From contig CAJXNL010000004.1 of assembly GCA_913057195.1 (NCBI GenBank), positions 55,231 through 119,230 of the forward strand: 64,000 nt of DNA. The letters run 5' to 3'. Source of the DNA: an uncultured Wenzhouxiangella sp. (GTDB lineage: Bacteria > Pseudomonadota > Gammaproteobacteria > Xanthomonadales > Wenzhouxiangellaceae). Numbering within the stretch: the stretch's first letter is position 1; every line of letters starts with the position of its first letter. Shown piece by piece: positions 52,361 to 62,034 of this stretch. The notes under the pieces are model-generated. The model was not told where the DNA came from. It made no database searches and saw only the letters and a list, made by a program, of their open reading frames with translations. The position numbers and the translations under genes were made by a program.

Positions 52361-52822
52361 CTATTTTTGCCGAAGCAGCCGGCCTTTCTGCCGCTCCCAG
52401 TCGCGGTCTTTTTCAGCGCGGCGCTTGTCGTGGGTCTGTTTGCCACGCGCGACCGCAATTTCGACTTTAACCTTCCCGCGTTTCCAGTACATGGCTGTCG
52501 GGATGAGGGTGAATCCTTTGCGCTCGACCAACCCCACCAAGCGGTCGATTTCACGCCGATGCAACAGCAAAGGCCGGGTGCGCATGGGATCAACTGAGGT
52601 GTGGGTGGAGGTGGACACCAGCGGGGTGATGAGGCACCCAAATAAGTAGGCCTGCCCCCGTTTGATGAGCACATAGCTCTCGCCGAACTGGATCTTGCCC
52701 GCGCGAAGCGCCTTGACCTCCCAGCCCTCAAGCGCGATCCCTGCCTCTACGGTCTCATCGAGGTGGTACTCAAACCGAGCGCGCTTATTCAGTGCGATGG
52801 TGGCAGAACCTGGCTTTGTCAT
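52361..52822 (-). CDS. smpB: SsrA-binding protein SmpB
   Basis: The 153-residue protein starts MTKPGSATIALNKRARFEY and has the SmpB hallmarks HLDETVEAGIALEGWEVKALRAGKIQ, RTRPLLLHRREIDRL, and a basic C-terminal tail rich in K/R (DKRRAEKDRDWERQKGRLLRQK) that enters the empty mRNA channel. It lies upstream of ssrA on the same strand and divergent from ratA, a common gammaproteobacterial order. Confidence 0.97.
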   Translation of the reverse strand: MTKPGSATIALNKRARFEYHLDETVEAGIALEGWEVKALRAGKIQFGESYVLIKRGQAYLFGCLITPLVSTSTHTSVDPMRTRPLLLHRREIDRLVGLVERKGFTLIPTAMYWKRGKVKVEIAVARGKQTHDKRRAEKDRDWERQKGRLLRQK

Positions 52823-52893
52823 GACAACCCATGCGACCGATACAACATCGAAACATGATACCGCACCGACATTGATTCAAGTATTATTGCGCC

Positions 52894-53331
52894 ATGCCAG
52901 ACGTTCATCGATTTGCCCTGGTGCCGTATGCGCCCCAACAAATGTTTGATTTGGTCCAAGATGTGGCGCGGTACCCGGAGTTTTTGTCGTGGGTCAACAA
53001 AGCCGTGGTCCATGACCATACGCCAAGCCACCAACATGCCACATTGGGCCTATCATTGGCAGGATTTCGGCCTGAGTTCTCAACTCAAAACACGCTCTCA
53101 GCGCCTCATCAAGTCGATATGACGTTGGCGTCCGGGCCATTTAAAAGTCTCTCAGGTCAATGGCGATTTGTCCCAATGGGATCGGGCACGCAGGTCAGTC
53201 TAGATTTGCACTTTGAGGTGGCGGGCGGTTTGCTGTCGCGAGCACTCTCAACCAGTTTCGGCCGCGTGGCGGATCGAATGGTGGATGACTTTTGTCAGCG
53301 CGCCATTGAGGTGTACGGCGATGAAGATTGA
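52894..53331 (+). CDS. ratA: RatA/Coq10-type SRPBCC protein
   Basis: The 145-residue START-like (SRPBCC) protein has the family pattern FALVPYAPQQMFDLVQDVARYPEFLSWV at the N terminus and SFGRVADRMVDDFCQRAIEVYG at the end. E. coli RatA was proposed to inhibit 70S assembly; other family members bind ubiquinone. The ATG at 52894 has no Shine-Dalgarno, while TATTAT (52882-52887) sits six nt before it, suggesting a leaderless transcript. Confidence 0.9.
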   Translation: MPDVHRFALVPYAPQQMFDLVQDVARYPEFLSWVNKAVVHDHTPSHQHATLGLSLAGFRPEFSTQNTLSAPHQVDMTLASGPFKSLSGQWRFVPMGSGTQVSLDLHFEVAGGLLSRALSTSFGRVADRMVDDFCQRAIEVYGDED

Positions 53332-53614
53332 GGTGGTGGGCGGTTTTCGGGACCGGCAGGCCCTGATTGAGCTTGATCTGGCTGAAGGCACCACCGTCTG
53401 GGAGGCCATTCAGGCCAGTGGGCTTCAAGATCAGCTGCCTGACTTGCCCATTGATCCTGCTCGATTGGGGGTGTTTGGGCGTCTGTGTTCGCCCGATCGG
53501 GTATTGGAGCCCGGAGACCGGGTCGAGGTTTACCGCCCGCTGCGAGCTGATCCGAAAGAGGTCCGGCGTCAGTTGGCCCAAATCGAGCGGGCCAAGCGCA
53601 ACTCCGTGGTTTAA
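53321..53614 (+). CDS. rnfH: RnfH/RatB family ubiquitin-like protein
   Basis: The ATG at 53321 overlaps the end of ratA by 11 bp and gives 97 residues; the track start at 53213 is in ratA. The beta-grasp family pattern MKIEVVGGFRDRQALIELDL, GTTVWEAIQASGL, IDPARLGVFGRLCSPDRVLEPGDRVEVYRPL is complete. Adjacent ratA and rnfH are typical. The molecular role remains unclear. Confidence 0.9.
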   Translation: MKIEVVGGFRDRQALIELDLAEGTTVWEAIQASGLQDQLPDLPIDPARLGVFGRLCSPDRVLEPGDRVEVYRPLRADPKEVRRQLAQIERAKRNSVV

Positions 53615-53633
53615 GACGGCCTGCCAGCCCTGA

Positions 53634-54056
53634 TCATGGCGTGGCCATCTCCTCATCGTTGACCTGCTCAGCGGCACTTTGTAATTGACGAAGCAGCTCG
53701 GCCGTTTCCGAATCTTGCTCAAGATAACTGCCATCAATTGACACCAGCCGGTTGTTGGCAAACACCAAGGTGAGGGTTCGAGAGACAAAATCCTCACCGC
53801 GACGGGCATAAGTGTTCACATAGTCCCAGCGGTCATTGTGAAATTGACTCTGTACCGAAGGCGAGCCCAGCAGCGCCTGAACCTGTCGCTTGGTCATATC
53901 GAGCTCGAGCTGATTGAGGTCCTCCTCCTCGAGCACGTTGCCTTGCTGAATGTCTTGCTTGTACACCCAGTCGGCGCAACCGGCCAAACCGAGCGTCAGC
54001 GTCACCGTTAAGGCCAACCACCACAGGGGCAAGCGAACAGGCTGGGCTGATGCCAT
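53634..54056 (-). CDS. bamE: Outer-membrane assembly lipoprotein BamE
   Basis: I chose the ATG at 54056, preceded by AAAGGA, giving 140 residues with lipobox LAGC (Cys27). The mature part has the BamE core: YKQDIQQGNVLEEEDLNQLELDMTKRQVQALLGSP, DRWDYVNTY and LTLVFANNRLVSIDG. It is an accessory part of the BAM complex. The gene is divergent from fur with about 50 bp between, as in many Gammaproteobacteria. Confidence 0.95.
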   Translation of the reverse strand: MASAQPVRLPLWWLALTVTLTLGLAGCADWVYKQDIQQGNVLEEEDLNQLELDMTKRQVQALLGSPSVQSQFHNDRWDYVNTYARRGEDFVSRTLTLVFANNRLVSIDGSYLEQDSETAELLRQLQSAAEQVNDEEMATP

Positions 54057-54109
54057 GCTGAGATCCTTTGAAATCGTTGTCATCAAACCTCAATGATACA
54101 ATACCGTTC

Positions 54110-54535
54110 ATGGACAAGCAGGACAAAGACCTCAAAGACGCTGGGCTCAAAGTCACCCAACCGCGGCTGACCATTTTGAGGTTTTTGGAGGGTGCCACCC
54201 AAAAGCATTTGACCGCCGATGAGATTTATCGCCAGCTGAATGAGGGGGGCCATGAGATCGGCTTGGCGACGGTCTATCGGGTGCTGGCGCAGTTCGAGGC
54301 CGCTCAGCTGATCCACAAGCACGTCTTCGATGACGGCAGTGGTCGACCCGCACAGGCCTGTTACGAACTGGCCGTTGATGATCACCATGACCATATGGTG
54401 TGCGTCGATACCGGGGAGGTCATCGAATTTTACGATCCGCAAATAGAAGCGCGTCAGGAAGAAATCGCCCGTCAGCACGGCTATGACATCGTCGATCATG
54501 CGCTGGTGATGTACGTCCGCCGCAAGCCACATTAG
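54110..54535 (+). CDS. fur: Ferric uptake regulator Fur
   Basis: The ATG at 54110 gives 141 residues; the track start 14 codons earlier is not plausible. There is a winged helix (GLKVTQPRLTILRFLE, EIGLATVYRVLAQFEAAQL) and metal-site residues (HHDHMVCVDTGEVIEF). Only one Cys of the CxxC motif remains, as I recall for Pseudomonas-type Fur. There is no Shine-Dalgarno; an extended -10 TGATACAAT (54094-54102) lies 7 nt upstream of the ATG. This points to a leaderless mRNA. Confidence 0.95.
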   Translation: MDKQDKDLKDAGLKVTQPRLTILRFLEGATQKHLTADEIYRQLNEGGHEIGLATVYRVLAQFEAAQLIHKHVFDDGSGRPAQACYELAVDDHHDHMVCVDTGEVIEFYDPQIEARQEEIARQHGYDIVDHALVMYVRRKPH

Positions 54536-54553
54536 GCCGCTTGGCCGGCTCAG

Positions 54554-56227
54554 TCAGTCAGTTTGCGCGATCAACTCGCGAGCGTGGGCCAAGCTCTTGG
54601 CCGATTGGGCATCGCCGAGCATGCGTGCGATCTCACCGGGTCGCTCTTTGGGCGACAAGCGCTGGATTGAGACGTCGGTGTGATCGCTGAGTGACTTGGT
54701 CACTTGAAAGTGCTGATCGGCGCGCGCGGCAACCTGTGCCAAATGGGTGACGCACAGCGCTTGTGATCGGTTGGGGCAGGCCTGGCCAACGGCTTTCAAG
54801 AACTGGCCAACCGCATGCGCGGTTTCGCCGCCGATGCCCGCATCCACCTCATCAAAAATCCGTGTCACGGGTTGGGAGGGCTCTCCGAGCGCGAGCATCA
54901 GGGCCAAGCCGATCCGCGACAGCTCACCGCCCGAAGCCACTTTTGACAACTTTTGGGGGCTTTGGCCTGGGTTGGCGCTGAACAAGATTTCCACATCATC
55001 CAGTCCCAGCGGGCTGGGCTGGCGTTCAGCGTGCTTTTGGACATCAATCGTTAAGCTTGCATGCCCCATGCCCAGGGTTTTCAGCGCCTCAATCGCCTCA
55101 GCGGCCAGCGCCTTGGCGGCTTTTTGGCGCGCTGCACTCAATCGCTCAGCGGCCTGCCGCCAATCGCGCTCGGCCTCGGATATCGTTGTGGTCAATCGCT
55201 CGCGCTGATGGTCTTGATCCTTCATTTTTTCCAAGCGCTGGCGCAGTGACTCGGTTAAGTGAGGCAGCTCGTTGGGTTTGACATGGTGTTTGCGAGAGAG
55301 GTCTAAGGCCACAGACAGGCGTTGATTGATGTCGGCGAGGGCCTGTGGGTCAGCCTCTGGCGTGCTGGCGAGCTGATCAATTTCGGAGGCCGCTTCTGAT
55401 AACGCGATGCTGGCATCGTCGAGCAGGGTCGCGACATTGGCCAAGCGCGGATCAAGGTCGGTGATGGGCGCCAGTGCAGCAGCGGCGTGCGCGATGAGTC
55501 CACGCGCATTCGGCTCGTCGTCCCGATCAAGGCAGGCGCTGGCCAAGCTCAGCGCACTTTGGATTTCATCCTGTCGCTGCAGGCGTTCTTGATCGGCCTC
55601 CAGCTGCTCGTACTCGCCGGCGGTGAGTGCCAAGCGCGTCAGCTCCTCGACGTGGAACGTCAGGAGCTCCAGCTGGGCCGGATCACCAAGATCGGCCTCG
55701 AACTGCTCCAGGGCGAGCTTGGCTTCGCGCCAAACGCGGTGGGCATGAATCACCGCTTCTTTGACCGTGGCGGGGCATTGGCTGTCCAGCAGGCCCCTTT
55801 GATAATCGGATTTTGACAGCCGCTGATGGGCGTGCTGGCCGTGGATTTCAACCAAGTGCTTGCCCAGATCCTGAAGCTGTGAGGCGGTGGCGGGGTGGCC
55901 ATTGATCCAGGCACGCGAGCCCCCTGAGGCTTGGATGCTTCGACGGATCAGCACCGTCTCGTCGGTCTCGGCCATGGCGTTGGACTGGAGCCATTCGGCG
56001 GCTGGCGAATCGCCATCCAGTTCGAAATGGGCACTGAGCTCGGCCTTGTCTTGCTGCTGAGCCACCACGCTCGCATCGGCTCGTGCACCCATCAGCAGGG
56101 CGAGGGCATCCACCAAAATCGACTTGCCGGCCCCTGTCTCTCCGGTCACCACGCCAAACCCCGCCTCGAGCTCAAGCTCGGCGTGGTCGATGATGGCAAA
56201 ATTGCGGATGGTCAATGCACGGAGCAT
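54554..56227 (-). CDS. recN: DNA repair protein RecN
   Basis: The ATG at 56227 (MLRALTIRNFAIIDHAELEL) gives 557 residues. It is an SMC-like ATPase with Walker A (GETGAGKSILVDAL), a long coiled coil in the middle, signature region KVASGGELSRIGLALML and Walker B (IFDEVDAGIGG). It acts in double-strand break repair. In E. coli recN is strongly SOS-induced, but no CTG-N10-CAG LexA box is visible upstream here. The 18-bp gap to fur has a short GGCC-gctt-GGCC inverted repeat. Confidence 0.95.
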   Translation of the reverse strand: MLRALTIRNFAIIDHAELELEAGFGVVTGETGAGKSILVDALALLMGARADASVVAQQQDKAELSAHFELDGDSPAAEWLQSNAMAETDETVLIRRSIQASGGSRAWINGHPATASQLQDLGKHLVEIHGQHAHQRLSKSDYQRGLLDSQCPATVKEAVIHAHRVWREAKLALEQFEADLGDPAQLELLTFHVEELTRLALTAGEYEQLEADQERLQRQDEIQSALSLASACLDRDDEPNARGLIAHAAAALAPITDLDPRLANVATLLDDASIALSEAASEIDQLASTPEADPQALADINQRLSVALDLSRKHHVKPNELPHLTESLRQRLEKMKDQDHQRERLTTTISEAERDWRQAAERLSAARQKAAKALAAEAIEALKTLGMGHASLTIDVQKHAERQPSPLGLDDVEILFSANPGQSPQKLSKVASGGELSRIGLALMLALGEPSQPVTRIFDEVDAGIGGETAHAVGQFLKAVGQACPNRSQALCVTHLAQVAARADQHFQVTKSLSDHTDVSIQRLSPKERPGEIARMLGDAQSAKSLAHARELIAQTD

Positions 56228-56383
56228 GGTCTTAGGCCGCTCAACCGGCAATTTAGGGGCGCATTTCACGGTAGCACCGAAACCGCTGGGCCTGCAAACG
56301 CCAGAAAGCCATAGGGAGTTGTAATTGCCGAGCACCAACCCCATATCAGGTCCCGTTACTGAGAATTTTAAGGGCTACGTGTC

Positions 56384-56986
56384 ATGAGCGACGAAAAAGA
56401 TCAACAAAATTCACCCCACAGCGTCGATGAAGGCCCAGCCTCGCAGCAGGAGGCTATCGACGGTTCGGTGGACGGCAACCCGACAGCGCACTCGCCAAGT
56501 GACGAGGCCGCTGGCACTGCCGCAGAGGATGCCCAAGCGTTGGATGATGACGAGGCCGAGTCTCAAGAGGCTCAGCTCCGTGAGGCGCTGCTCAGGACCC
56601 GAGCCGAGATGGACAATTTAGAAAAGCGCACCCAGCGAGAGATGGAGAAAGCTCGCAAATTCATGTTTGAGCGGGTGTTCAAAGACCTGTTGCCCGTCAT
56701 TGACAGCTTGGATCAAGGACTCGAGGCCACAGGCGGAGATGTCGATGGCGATGAGGGCCTGGCGTTGACCCGAAAGCTCTTGATGCAAACGCTCGAGCGA
56801 CACGGGCTCGAAGCGATCGAGCCGATGGGTGAGCCGTTTGACCCGCAGTGGCATGAAGCCATGAGTGCTCAGCCAAGCGACGAGCATCCCGCCCAGACGG
56901 TGCTGATGGTGATGCAAAAAGGCTATCGACTCAACGAACGTCTGCTGCGTCCGGCGCGCGTCATTATTTCAGCCGAGCCCGAGTAA
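56384..56986 (+). CDS. grpE: GrpE, nucleotide exchange factor of DnaK
   Basis: The 200-residue product has an acidic disordered N terminus (about 1-55), a coiled-coil dimer helix (EAQLREALLRTRAEMDNLEKRTQREMEKARK) and the beta-wing domain (LEAIEPMGEPFDPQWHEAMSAQPS, TVLMVMQKGYRLNERLLRPARVIIS). It releases ADP from DnaK. It starts the grpE-dnaK-dnaJ chaperone set; the upstream region holds GTTACT and AAGGG signals but no clear sigma-32 site. Confidence 0.96.
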   Translation: MSDEKDQQNSPHSVDEGPASQQEAIDGSVDGNPTAHSPSDEAAGTAAEDAQALDDDEAESQEAQLREALLRTRAEMDNLEKRTQREMEKARKFMFERVFKDLLPVIDSLDQGLEATGGDVDGDEGLALTRKLLMQTLERHGLEAIEPMGEPFDPQWHEAMSAQPSDEHPAQTVLMVMQKGYRLNERLLRPARVIISAEPE

Positions 56987-57019
56987 GGCGGCCGCTTGAG
57001 TTAAGCGCGCGAAAAACCC

Positions 57020-57057
57020 TTGAAAAGACGTTGAAATGGCCCTCATTGGCCCCAACT
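57020..57057 (+). promoter_or_regulatory. Candidate sigma-32 heat-shock promoter of dnaK
   Basis: Two TTGAAA boxes (57020-57025 and 57031-57036) precede CCCTCATT (57040) and CCCCAACT (57050-57057). The pair TTGAAA-N13-CCCCAACT is near the heat-shock consensus TTGAAA-N11-16-CCCCATNT. A second overlapping pair with N14 is also possible. Confidence 0.6.
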
Positions 57058-57107
57058 TATTGGTGAGACCCGACAAACGAATTTGGATAAGACAGGCTTA
57101 AAAGACT

Positions 57108-59039
57108 ATGAGCAAAATCATTGGAATTGACTTAGGAACGACCAACTCATGTGTGGCGGTGATGGAAGGCGGTAAAACCCGCGTCATTGAGAATGCCGAG
57201 GGCGATCGCACCACGCCATCAACCGTCGCATTCACAAAAGACGACGAGGTTCTCGTCGGTCAGCCAGCCAAGCGCCAGGCGGTCACCAACCCCAGCCGCA
57301 CGCTGTATGCGGTGAAGCGACTGATTGGTCGGAAATTTAAAGAAGACGTTGTTCAAAAAGACAAGGGCTTGGTGCCTTACACGGTGATTGAGGCCGACAA
57401 CGGCGACGCTTGGGTTCAGGTTGACGACAAGAAGATGGCGCCGCCTGAGGTCTCAGCGCGGGTGTTGATGAAAATGAAAAAGACCGCCGAGGATTATTTG
57501 GGCGAGGAGGTCAAAGAAGCCGTCATCACTGTGCCTGCGTATTTCAATGATTCACAGCGCCAAGCGACGAAAGACGCCGGCAAGATCGCAGGGCTTGAGG
57601 TCAAGCGCATCATCAATGAGCCCACGGCGGCTGCTTTGGCATATGGCCTCGACAAGGAAGGTGGCGATCGGACAGTGGCCGTCTATGATTTGGGGGGTGG
57701 AACGTTCGATATCTCCATTATCGAAATTGCTGACGTGGATGGCGAAAAGCAATTTGAAGTGCTTGCCACGAATGGCGACACGTTCCTTGGGGGTGAGGAC
57801 TTTGACCTGCGCCTGATCAACCACTTGGCCGATGAGTTCAAGAAAGAACAAGGCGTGGATCTGCACAATGACCCGCTGGCGCTCCAGCGGCTGAGAGAGG
57901 CTGCCGAGCGAGCCAAAATCGAACTGTCTTCGGCTGAGCAAACCGAAGTGAACTTGCCCTACATCACCGCAGATGCCTCAGGGCCGAAGCACCTGGTGGT
58001 CAAGGTCACACGCTCGAAGCTTGAGTCGTTGGTTGCCGACTTGATCGAACGCTCAATCGAGCCTTGTAAGGTGGCGTTGAAAGATGCAGGGCTGGATGTG
58101 GGCAAAATCAACGAGGTGATTTTGGTCGGGGGTCAGACCCGGATGCCCAAAGTGCAAAGCGCAGTGGCCGAATTCTTTGGTCGGGACGCTCGCAAAGACG
58201 TCAACCCCGATGAGGCCGTGGCCATGGGTGCGGCCATTCAAGGCGGGGTCATGGCCGGTGACGTGAAAGACGTTTTGCTTTTGGATGTAACGCCATTGTC
58301 TCTGGGCATTGAGACTTTAGGGGGCGTGTTCACCAAGCTGATTGAGAAAAACACCACCATTCCGACCAAAGCATCGCAGGTCTTTTCTACGGCAGAAGAC
58401 AATCAAAGTGCAGTGACTGTGCACGTGCTGCAAGGTGAGCGTGAGCAAGCGGCCGCCAATAAGTCGCTGGGTCGATTTGATTTGACGGGCATCCCCGCTG
58501 CGCCCCGCGGCATGCCTCAAATTGAAGTCACCTTCGACATTGACGCCAATGGGATTTTAAATGTCTCAGCGAAAGACAAGGCCTCCGGCCAAGAGCAACG
58601 CATCGAAATTAAGGCGGGCTCTGGGTTGTCGGAAGATGAGATTGAGAAAATGGTGCAAGACGCAGAAACCCATCGCGAGGAAGACAAGAAGTTCAATGAG
58701 TTGGTCACGGCCAGGAACAATGCTGATGGGGTGGCGCATGCCACACGCACATCACTGAGTGAACATGGTGACGCGGTCGACGAGGCAACCAAGGCACAAA
58801 TCGAAGCTGCGCTGGAGAAGGTTGACGAAGCGATCAAGGGCGATGATAAGGACGCCATTGACGCGGCGGTCAATGAATTGCAACAGGCCGCCACCGCCCT
58901 CTATCAGAAGGCCGCTGAGAAAGCTCAAGCCGACGCTGGGCAGGGGCAGGACGGTGGCAGCTCGCAAGCGGCCGACGCCGCCGATGACGTGGTGGACGCT
59001 GAGTTTACAGAGGTCGACGACAGCGCTGAAAATAAGTAA
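57108..59039 (+). CDS. dnaK: Hsp70 chaperone DnaK
   Basis: The 643-residue chaperone has the ATPase motifs [49 protein letters not shown] and [11 protein letters not shown], the linker [19 protein letters not shown], a substrate-binding beta domain and a helical lid. The C-terminal tail ends with an EFTEVDD-type acidic motif typical of DnaK. It works with DnaJ (downstream) and GrpE (upstream). Confidence 0.99.
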   Translation: MSKIIGIDLGTTNSCVAVMEGGKTRVIENAEGDRTTPSTVAFTKDDEVLVGQPAKRQAVTNPSRTLYAVKRLIGRKFKEDVVQKDKGLVPYTVIEADNGDAWVQVDDKKMAPPEVSARVLMKMKKTAEDYLGEEVKEAVITVPAYFNDSQRQATKDAGKIAGLEVKRIINEPTAAALAYGLDKEGGDRTVAVYDLGGGTFDISIIEIADVDGEKQFEVLATNGDTFLGGEDFDLRLINHLADEFKKEQGVDLHNDPLALQRLREAAERAKIELSSAEQTEVNLPYITADASGPKHLVVKVTRSKLESLVADLIERSIEPCKVALKDAGLDVGKINEVILVGGQTRMPKVQSAVAEFFGRDARKDVNPDEAVAMGAAIQGGVMAGDVKDVLLLDVTPLSLGIETLGGVFTKLIEKNTTIPTKASQVFSTAEDNQSAVTVHVLQGEREQAAANKSLGRFDLTGIPAAPRGMPQIEVTFDIDANGILNVSAKDKASGQEQRIEIKAGSGLSEDEIEKMVQDAETHREEDKKFNELVTARNNADGVAHATRTSLSEHGDAVDEATKAQIEAALEKVDEAIKGDDKDAIDAAVNELQQAATALYQKAAEKAQADAGQGQDGGSSQAADAADDVVDAEFTEVDDSAENK

Positions 59040-59080
59040 TCTCTGATCGTCACGATCGGTGATTGATAGAGTGCTGACCA

Positions 59081-59114
59081 ACCGCCTGCTGGTCATCGTG
59101 CCAGCGGGCGGTTC
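59081..59114 (+). terminator. Hairpin between dnaK and dnaJ (partial terminator or processing site)
   Basis: AACCGCCTGCTGG pairs with CCAGCGGGCGGTT (13 bp, one G-T pair) around an 8-nt loop. It is followed by CGTTGTTG, which is only moderately T-rich. It probably lowers dnaJ expression relative to dnaK. Confidence 0.6.
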
Positions 59115-59137
59115 GTTGTTGAGTAATTGAGGGTGAT

Positions 59138-60262
59138 ATGGCAGCAGATTATTACGACATCTTGGGTGTGGCACGCGATGCATCGGCTGACGATCTCAAA
59201 AAAGCCTATCGCCGGCTGGCCATGAAATATCACCCCGATCGAAACGACGGTGACGACGGCGCTCAGGACAAATTCAAAGAAATACAAAAGGCCTATGAGG
59301 TCTTAAAAGACCCCGAAAAGCGAGCCGCGTATGACCGCTTTGGCGAGGCGGGTGTCTCTGGAATGGGGGGCGCTGGGGGCGGTGCGGCTGATTTTGGTGA
59401 CATTAACGACATATTTGGCGACATCTTCGGGGACATTTTCGGCGGTGGACGTCGGCGTCAACGTCAACAGTCCAGGCGTGGGCAAGACCTTCGTTACGAG
59501 TTGGCCATCGAACTGGAGCAAGCCGTTGAGGGCACCGTCAAAGAAATTGATGTGCCCACGCTGGGGGCATGTCAGACATGTCATGGGTCAGGCTCCTCAT
59601 CTGGGGAGCACCAGGTCTGCACAACCTGTGGGGGGCAGGGGCAAGTTCGAATGAGTCAGGGGATTTTCTCCGTCCAACAAACCTGTCCCAACTGCGGCGG
59701 CAGCGGGCAAACCATTAAAGATCCGTGCCGCGCCTGCAATGGGTCGGGGCAGGTGCGAGAGACCCGCACCCTGGAGGTCAAAATACCGCCGGGCGTGGAC
59801 ACCGGTGACCGCATTCGTCTGAGCGGTGAGGGGGCGGCCGGCGGACAAGGAGGGCCGGCCGGCGATTTATATGTGGACATCATCGTCAATCCCCACACGC
59901 TTTTCGAGCGCGAGGGTGACGATCTGTTTTGTGAGGTGCCGATTCCGATGACCACCGCTGCGTTGGGGGGTGAGCTCAAGGTGCCGACGCTCAACGGATC
60001 TGTGGTGCTCAAAGTGCCAGCGGGCACACAAAGTGGCAAGCTCTTTCGGTTGCGAGGCAAAGGGGTCCAGTCGGTGCGATCTCGCGCCGTGGGGGATTTG
60101 TTGTGCCGAGTGGCGGTCGAAACGCCGGTCAATTTGAATGCGCAGCAAAAGGCGCTTTTGGAGGAGTTTCAGTCTCTGTCCGGCACAGGCCATGGGCACC
60201 ATCCAGAGTCACAAGGCTGGGCCGATAAGGTCAAGGGTTTTTTTGACCGCATGGGGTTTTAG
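59138..60262 (+). CDS. dnaJ: Hsp40 co-chaperone DnaJ
   Basis: The 374-residue type A Hsp40 has the J domain with HPD (KYHPDRND), a G/F region containing [11 protein letters not shown], a zinc domain with four CxxCxGxG repeats ([40 protein letters not shown]), and C-terminal substrate domains. Start follows GAGGGTG. It stimulates DnaK ATPase. Confidence 0.98.
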   Translation: MAADYYDILGVARDASADDLKKAYRRLAMKYHPDRNDGDDGAQDKFKEIQKAYEVLKDPEKRAAYDRFGEAGVSGMGGAGGGAADFGDINDIFGDIFGDIFGGGRRRQRQQSRRGQDLRYELAIELEQAVEGTVKEIDVPTLGACQTCHGSGSSSGEHQVCTTCGGQGQVRMSQGIFSVQQTCPNCGGSGQTIKDPCRACNGSGQVRETRTLEVKIPPGVDTGDRIRLSGEGAAGGQGGPAGDLYVDIIVNPHTLFEREGDDLFCEVPIPMTTAALGGELKVPTLNGSVVLKVPAGTQSGKLFRLRGKGVQSVRSRAVGDLLCRVAVETPVNLNAQQKALLEEFQSLSGTGHGHHPESQGWADKVKGFFDRMGF

Positions 60263-61303
60263 ATGAGCGCTTTGGCTCGTTGGGGGTGGGCGGTTGTGCT
60301 CATTGTGGTTGCGGTTGCCGTGGCTGCGGCCGGGCTCATTCGCCCGGATTTGCCCCCCGAGACCCTTCAACCGATTTATGCCCAACCCCCCAGTGAGTTT
60401 GTTGACATTGACGGGATGTCAATACATCTGCGGGATGAAGGTCCTCGCGACGCCCCAGCGGTGCTGTTGCTGCACGGCACATTTGCCTCATTGCACACTT
60501 GGTCTGGGTGGGTCGCTGAACTCACTGAGACCCATCGCGTCGTCCGCATTGACTTGCCTGGGTTTGGACTGACCGGCCCGCATCCAAACAAAGATTATTC
60601 TTTGGCCGCAACACTGCACCTGCTTGAGACACTCAGAACTCGACTGGGTCTTAAGCGTTGGGCGGTGGTTGGAAACTCTCTGGGGGCCGGCTACGCGTTG
60701 GCCTATGCCCAGCATCACCCTAAGCGGATATCGGCGGTGGGTCTGATCAGCGGGGGGCGGATTCGTTTGAGCGAGGCAGAGTATTCAGCTCGCCGGGCTG
60801 AAGTTCAGGCCGCTCAGGCCAATGCGCGGGGTGGGTCTTGGATCATTCAGGCATTGCAGGAGCCGATTGTGCGCGCGATGCTCACTCAAGTGACGCCTCA
60901 ATTTTTGGTGCGCTGGGCGCTTGAGGATGTCTACGGCAACCCAGACCAGGTGGATGAGGCGCTGGTGAATCGCTACCAATCGATGCTTCGCCACAGCGGC
61001 AATCGTCAGGCCTTTGTTGATCGCTTCATCAAGTCTGAGGGCACCAGCCCCCATACAGAGACACTGACAACGCCTGCCTCGCCAGTTGACCTCCCCATGC
61101 CCATTTTGATTCAGTGGGGTGAGCAAGACACGTGGATTGATGTCGAGCAGGGGCTGACACTGGCTGCAGCGCTGCCCACCTCGACGTTGGTGACCTATCC
61201 CTCGCTCGGGCATGTCCCCATGGAAGAGGCACCAAGGGAGACCGCAGCAGATTTTTTGGCGTTTTTACACACTGGCCAGCTGACGCAGCGTCAGGCACCA
61301 TGA
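60263..61303 (+). CDS. Alpha/beta hydrolase with N-terminal membrane anchor
   Basis: The 346-residue product has one N-terminal hydrophobic helix (about 8-27), which may anchor the enzyme so that its catalytic part faces the periplasm. The hydrolase core has oxyanion HGTFASLHTW, nucleophile GNSLGAGYA (Ser), Asp in WGEQDTWID and His in LGHVPMEE. The substrate is unknown. It starts at the first base after the dnaJ stop codon and overlaps dapB downstream by ATGA, so it is likely co-transcribed with both. Confidence 0.85.
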   Translation: MSALARWGWAVVLIVVAVAVAAAGLIRPDLPPETLQPIYAQPPSEFVDIDGMSIHLRDEGPRDAPAVLLLHGTFASLHTWSGWVAELTETHRVVRIDLPGFGLTGPHPNKDYSLAATLHLLETLRTRLGLKRWAVVGNSLGAGYALAYAQHHPKRISAVGLISGGRIRLSEAEYSARRAEVQAAQANARGGSWIIQALQEPIVRAMLTQVTPQFLVRWALEDVYGNPDQVDEALVNRYQSMLRHSGNRQAFVDRFIKSEGTSPHTETLTTPASPVDLPMPILIQWGEQDTWIDVEQGLTLAAALPTSTLVTYPSLGHVPMEEAPRETAADFLAFLHTGQLTQRQAP

Positions 61304-62034
61304 GCAATATGAGTGACAACACTGCTCGGCCGAAGACAGACGCGTCAAGGCTTTCAGTGATGCTCAGCGGCGCCCGCGGCACGCTCGGGCAGGCCATTGA
61401 GCGCTGTGTGGCACGTGACGATCAAAGCCATGTCGTGGCCCGCTATCAGCCAGATGAGGGATTTTTGGGCCAGCCGTTGGGCGATGTGATCATTGATGTC
61501 TCACACCACACCCGAACGGCGGCGGTTGTGGCGTTCGCCTGCCAACACGCTCGGCCCATTTTAATTGGCACCACCGCCCTGAGTGCTTCCACGCTTGAGC
61601 AAATTGAGCAGGCCAGCCAAACCATACCGGTGTGCGTTGCGGCCAACTTCAGCGCAAGCGCCTGGGCATTCGAACAGATTGCTCAATGGGCAGCCATTCA
61701 TTTGCCCTCTTTTCAGATTGCCCTTCGAGAGGCGCACCATATCCACAAACAAGACGCCCCCTCCGGCACTGCGCTCAGGCTTCAAAGTGAGCTGGGTCAG
61801 CACCGGAGCGCCCCAATCCCGATTGAATCCGTGCGCCAGGGTGAGATCGTGGGCCAACATGATGTGTGTTTGCAAAGGGGCGGGGAGCGTTTGAGCATCC
61901 ACCATGAGATCACTGACCGCGATGTGTACGCGCAGGGCGCGCTGACGCTGGCGCACGTGCTCGCGGCTCAGGCAAAGGGGCGCTACTCGGTGGGCGATTT
62001 GTGGCGCAAAACCCAGTTGGGATCGGATGACTGA
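61300..62034 (+). CDS. dapB: 4-hydroxy-tetrahydrodipicolinate reductase, divergent and short
   Basis: The 244-residue product has the DapB signature REAHHIHKQDAPSGTALRL with catalytic His-His and Lys. The Rossmann motif is LSGARGTLGQAIERC (typical GA-x-GRMG replaced by GARGTLG), with IIDVSHHTRTAAVV, IGTTALS and ANFSASA in place of APNFSVG. It is about 25-30 residues shorter than E. coli DapB. The lysine/diaminopimelate pathway role is likely, but several conserved positions have drifted, so activity deserves a check. Placement after dnaJ and before carA is common; here an aidB-like gene follows. Confidence 0.85.
   Translation: MSNMSDNTARPKTDASRLSVMLSGARGTLGQAIERCVARDDQSHVVARYQPDEGFLGQPLGDVIIDVSHHTRTAAVVAFACQHARPILIGTTALSASTLEQIEQASQTIPVCVAANFSASAWAFEQIAQWAAIHLPSFQIALREAHHIHKQDAPSGTALRLQSELGQHRSAPIPIESVRQGEIVGQHDVCLQRGGERLSIHHEITDRDVYAQGALTLAHVLAAQAKGRYSVGDLWRKTQLGSDD

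Noticed and set aside
56228-56344. SOS box upstream of recN
   Set aside because: I looked for CTG-N10-CAG between the recN start and grpE and found none, only unrelated CTG and CAG at wrong spacing.
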